This document shows positions 63,945 through 64,000 of a DNA stretch of 64,000 bases, one piece after another (position 1 is the stretch's first letter; each line of letters opens with the position of its first letter). The stretch spans positions 9,400,679-9,464,678 of the forward strand of contig NC_081337.1 of the NCBI RefSeq assembly GCF_022539665.2. The letters run 5' to 3'. The translations under genes and the position numbers were made by a program. The notes under the pieces were generated by a model. It was given only the letters and a program-made list of their open reading frames with translations. It made no database searches and was not told the DNA's origin. The DNA is from Daphnia carinata. Its lineage: Eukaryota; Arthropoda; Branchiopoda; Diplostraca; Daphniidae.

Positions 63945-64000
63945 CTGGAAACAGGTAACACGAATCAGTTGGACGGGACAATAAAAGCATAAGAACAGCG

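Overview
The window is nuclear DNA of an arthropod, most likely a branchiopod crustacean of the Daphnia type. Evidence: genes split by short introns (mostly 60-120 bp) with GT/AG borders, and a protostome dpr-type Ig receptor alongside two genes that Drosophila lacks, a secreted Frizzled-related protein and agrin. The species is inferred from gene content and architecture; I ran no search. All exon models are hand-built from conserved protein sequence, splice consensus and reading-phase continuity, and each continues in frame from exon to exon.

Layout. 1-2422: upstream DNA, no supported gene. 2423-20965 (+): a dpr-family two-Ig surface protein with a 13-kb first intron holding a long CT microsatellite. 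20966-25490: gene-poor DNA. 25491-25914 (-): TMA7, head-to-head with 26267-28250 (+), a Kar5/brambleberry nuclear-fusion protein. 28675-29259 (-): an unrecognised single-exon membrane protein. 29260-34464: gene-poor DNA. 34465-37184 (+): secreted Frizzled-related protein. 38042-41418 (+): cytosolic carboxypeptidase 6 (AGBL4), in which the catalytic glutamate position reads Phe. 41624-42927 (-): MTG1, a circularly permuted mitochondrial ribosome GTPase, divergent from 43149-45435 (+), a leucine-rich-repeat protein fused to an ADP-ribosylglycohydrolase fold that has lost most metal-binding aspartates. 45948-51930: a repeat island dominated by a 2.3-kb inverted repeat (46101-48411 / 48921-51160) whose loop carries three tRNA-like relics; it is flanked by a 150-bp direct repeat and a smaller fold-back element. 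52417-63944 (-): the 3' part of agrin (follistatin/Kazal, laminin-EGF, EGF and LamG modules), running off the right edge.

The genes are independent eukaryotic transcription units, not an operon. Two close divergent pairs (TMA7/brambleberry, MTG1/LRR-ARH) probably share bidirectional promoters, and AGBL4/MTG1 converge tail-to-tail within 206 bp. dpr, sFRP and agrin act at the cell surface or in the matrix. The points most worth a second look are the two predicted pseudoenzymes lying next to one another, the palindromic duplication with a one-arm-only 47-bp copy, and two phase-symmetric cassette exons in agrin.
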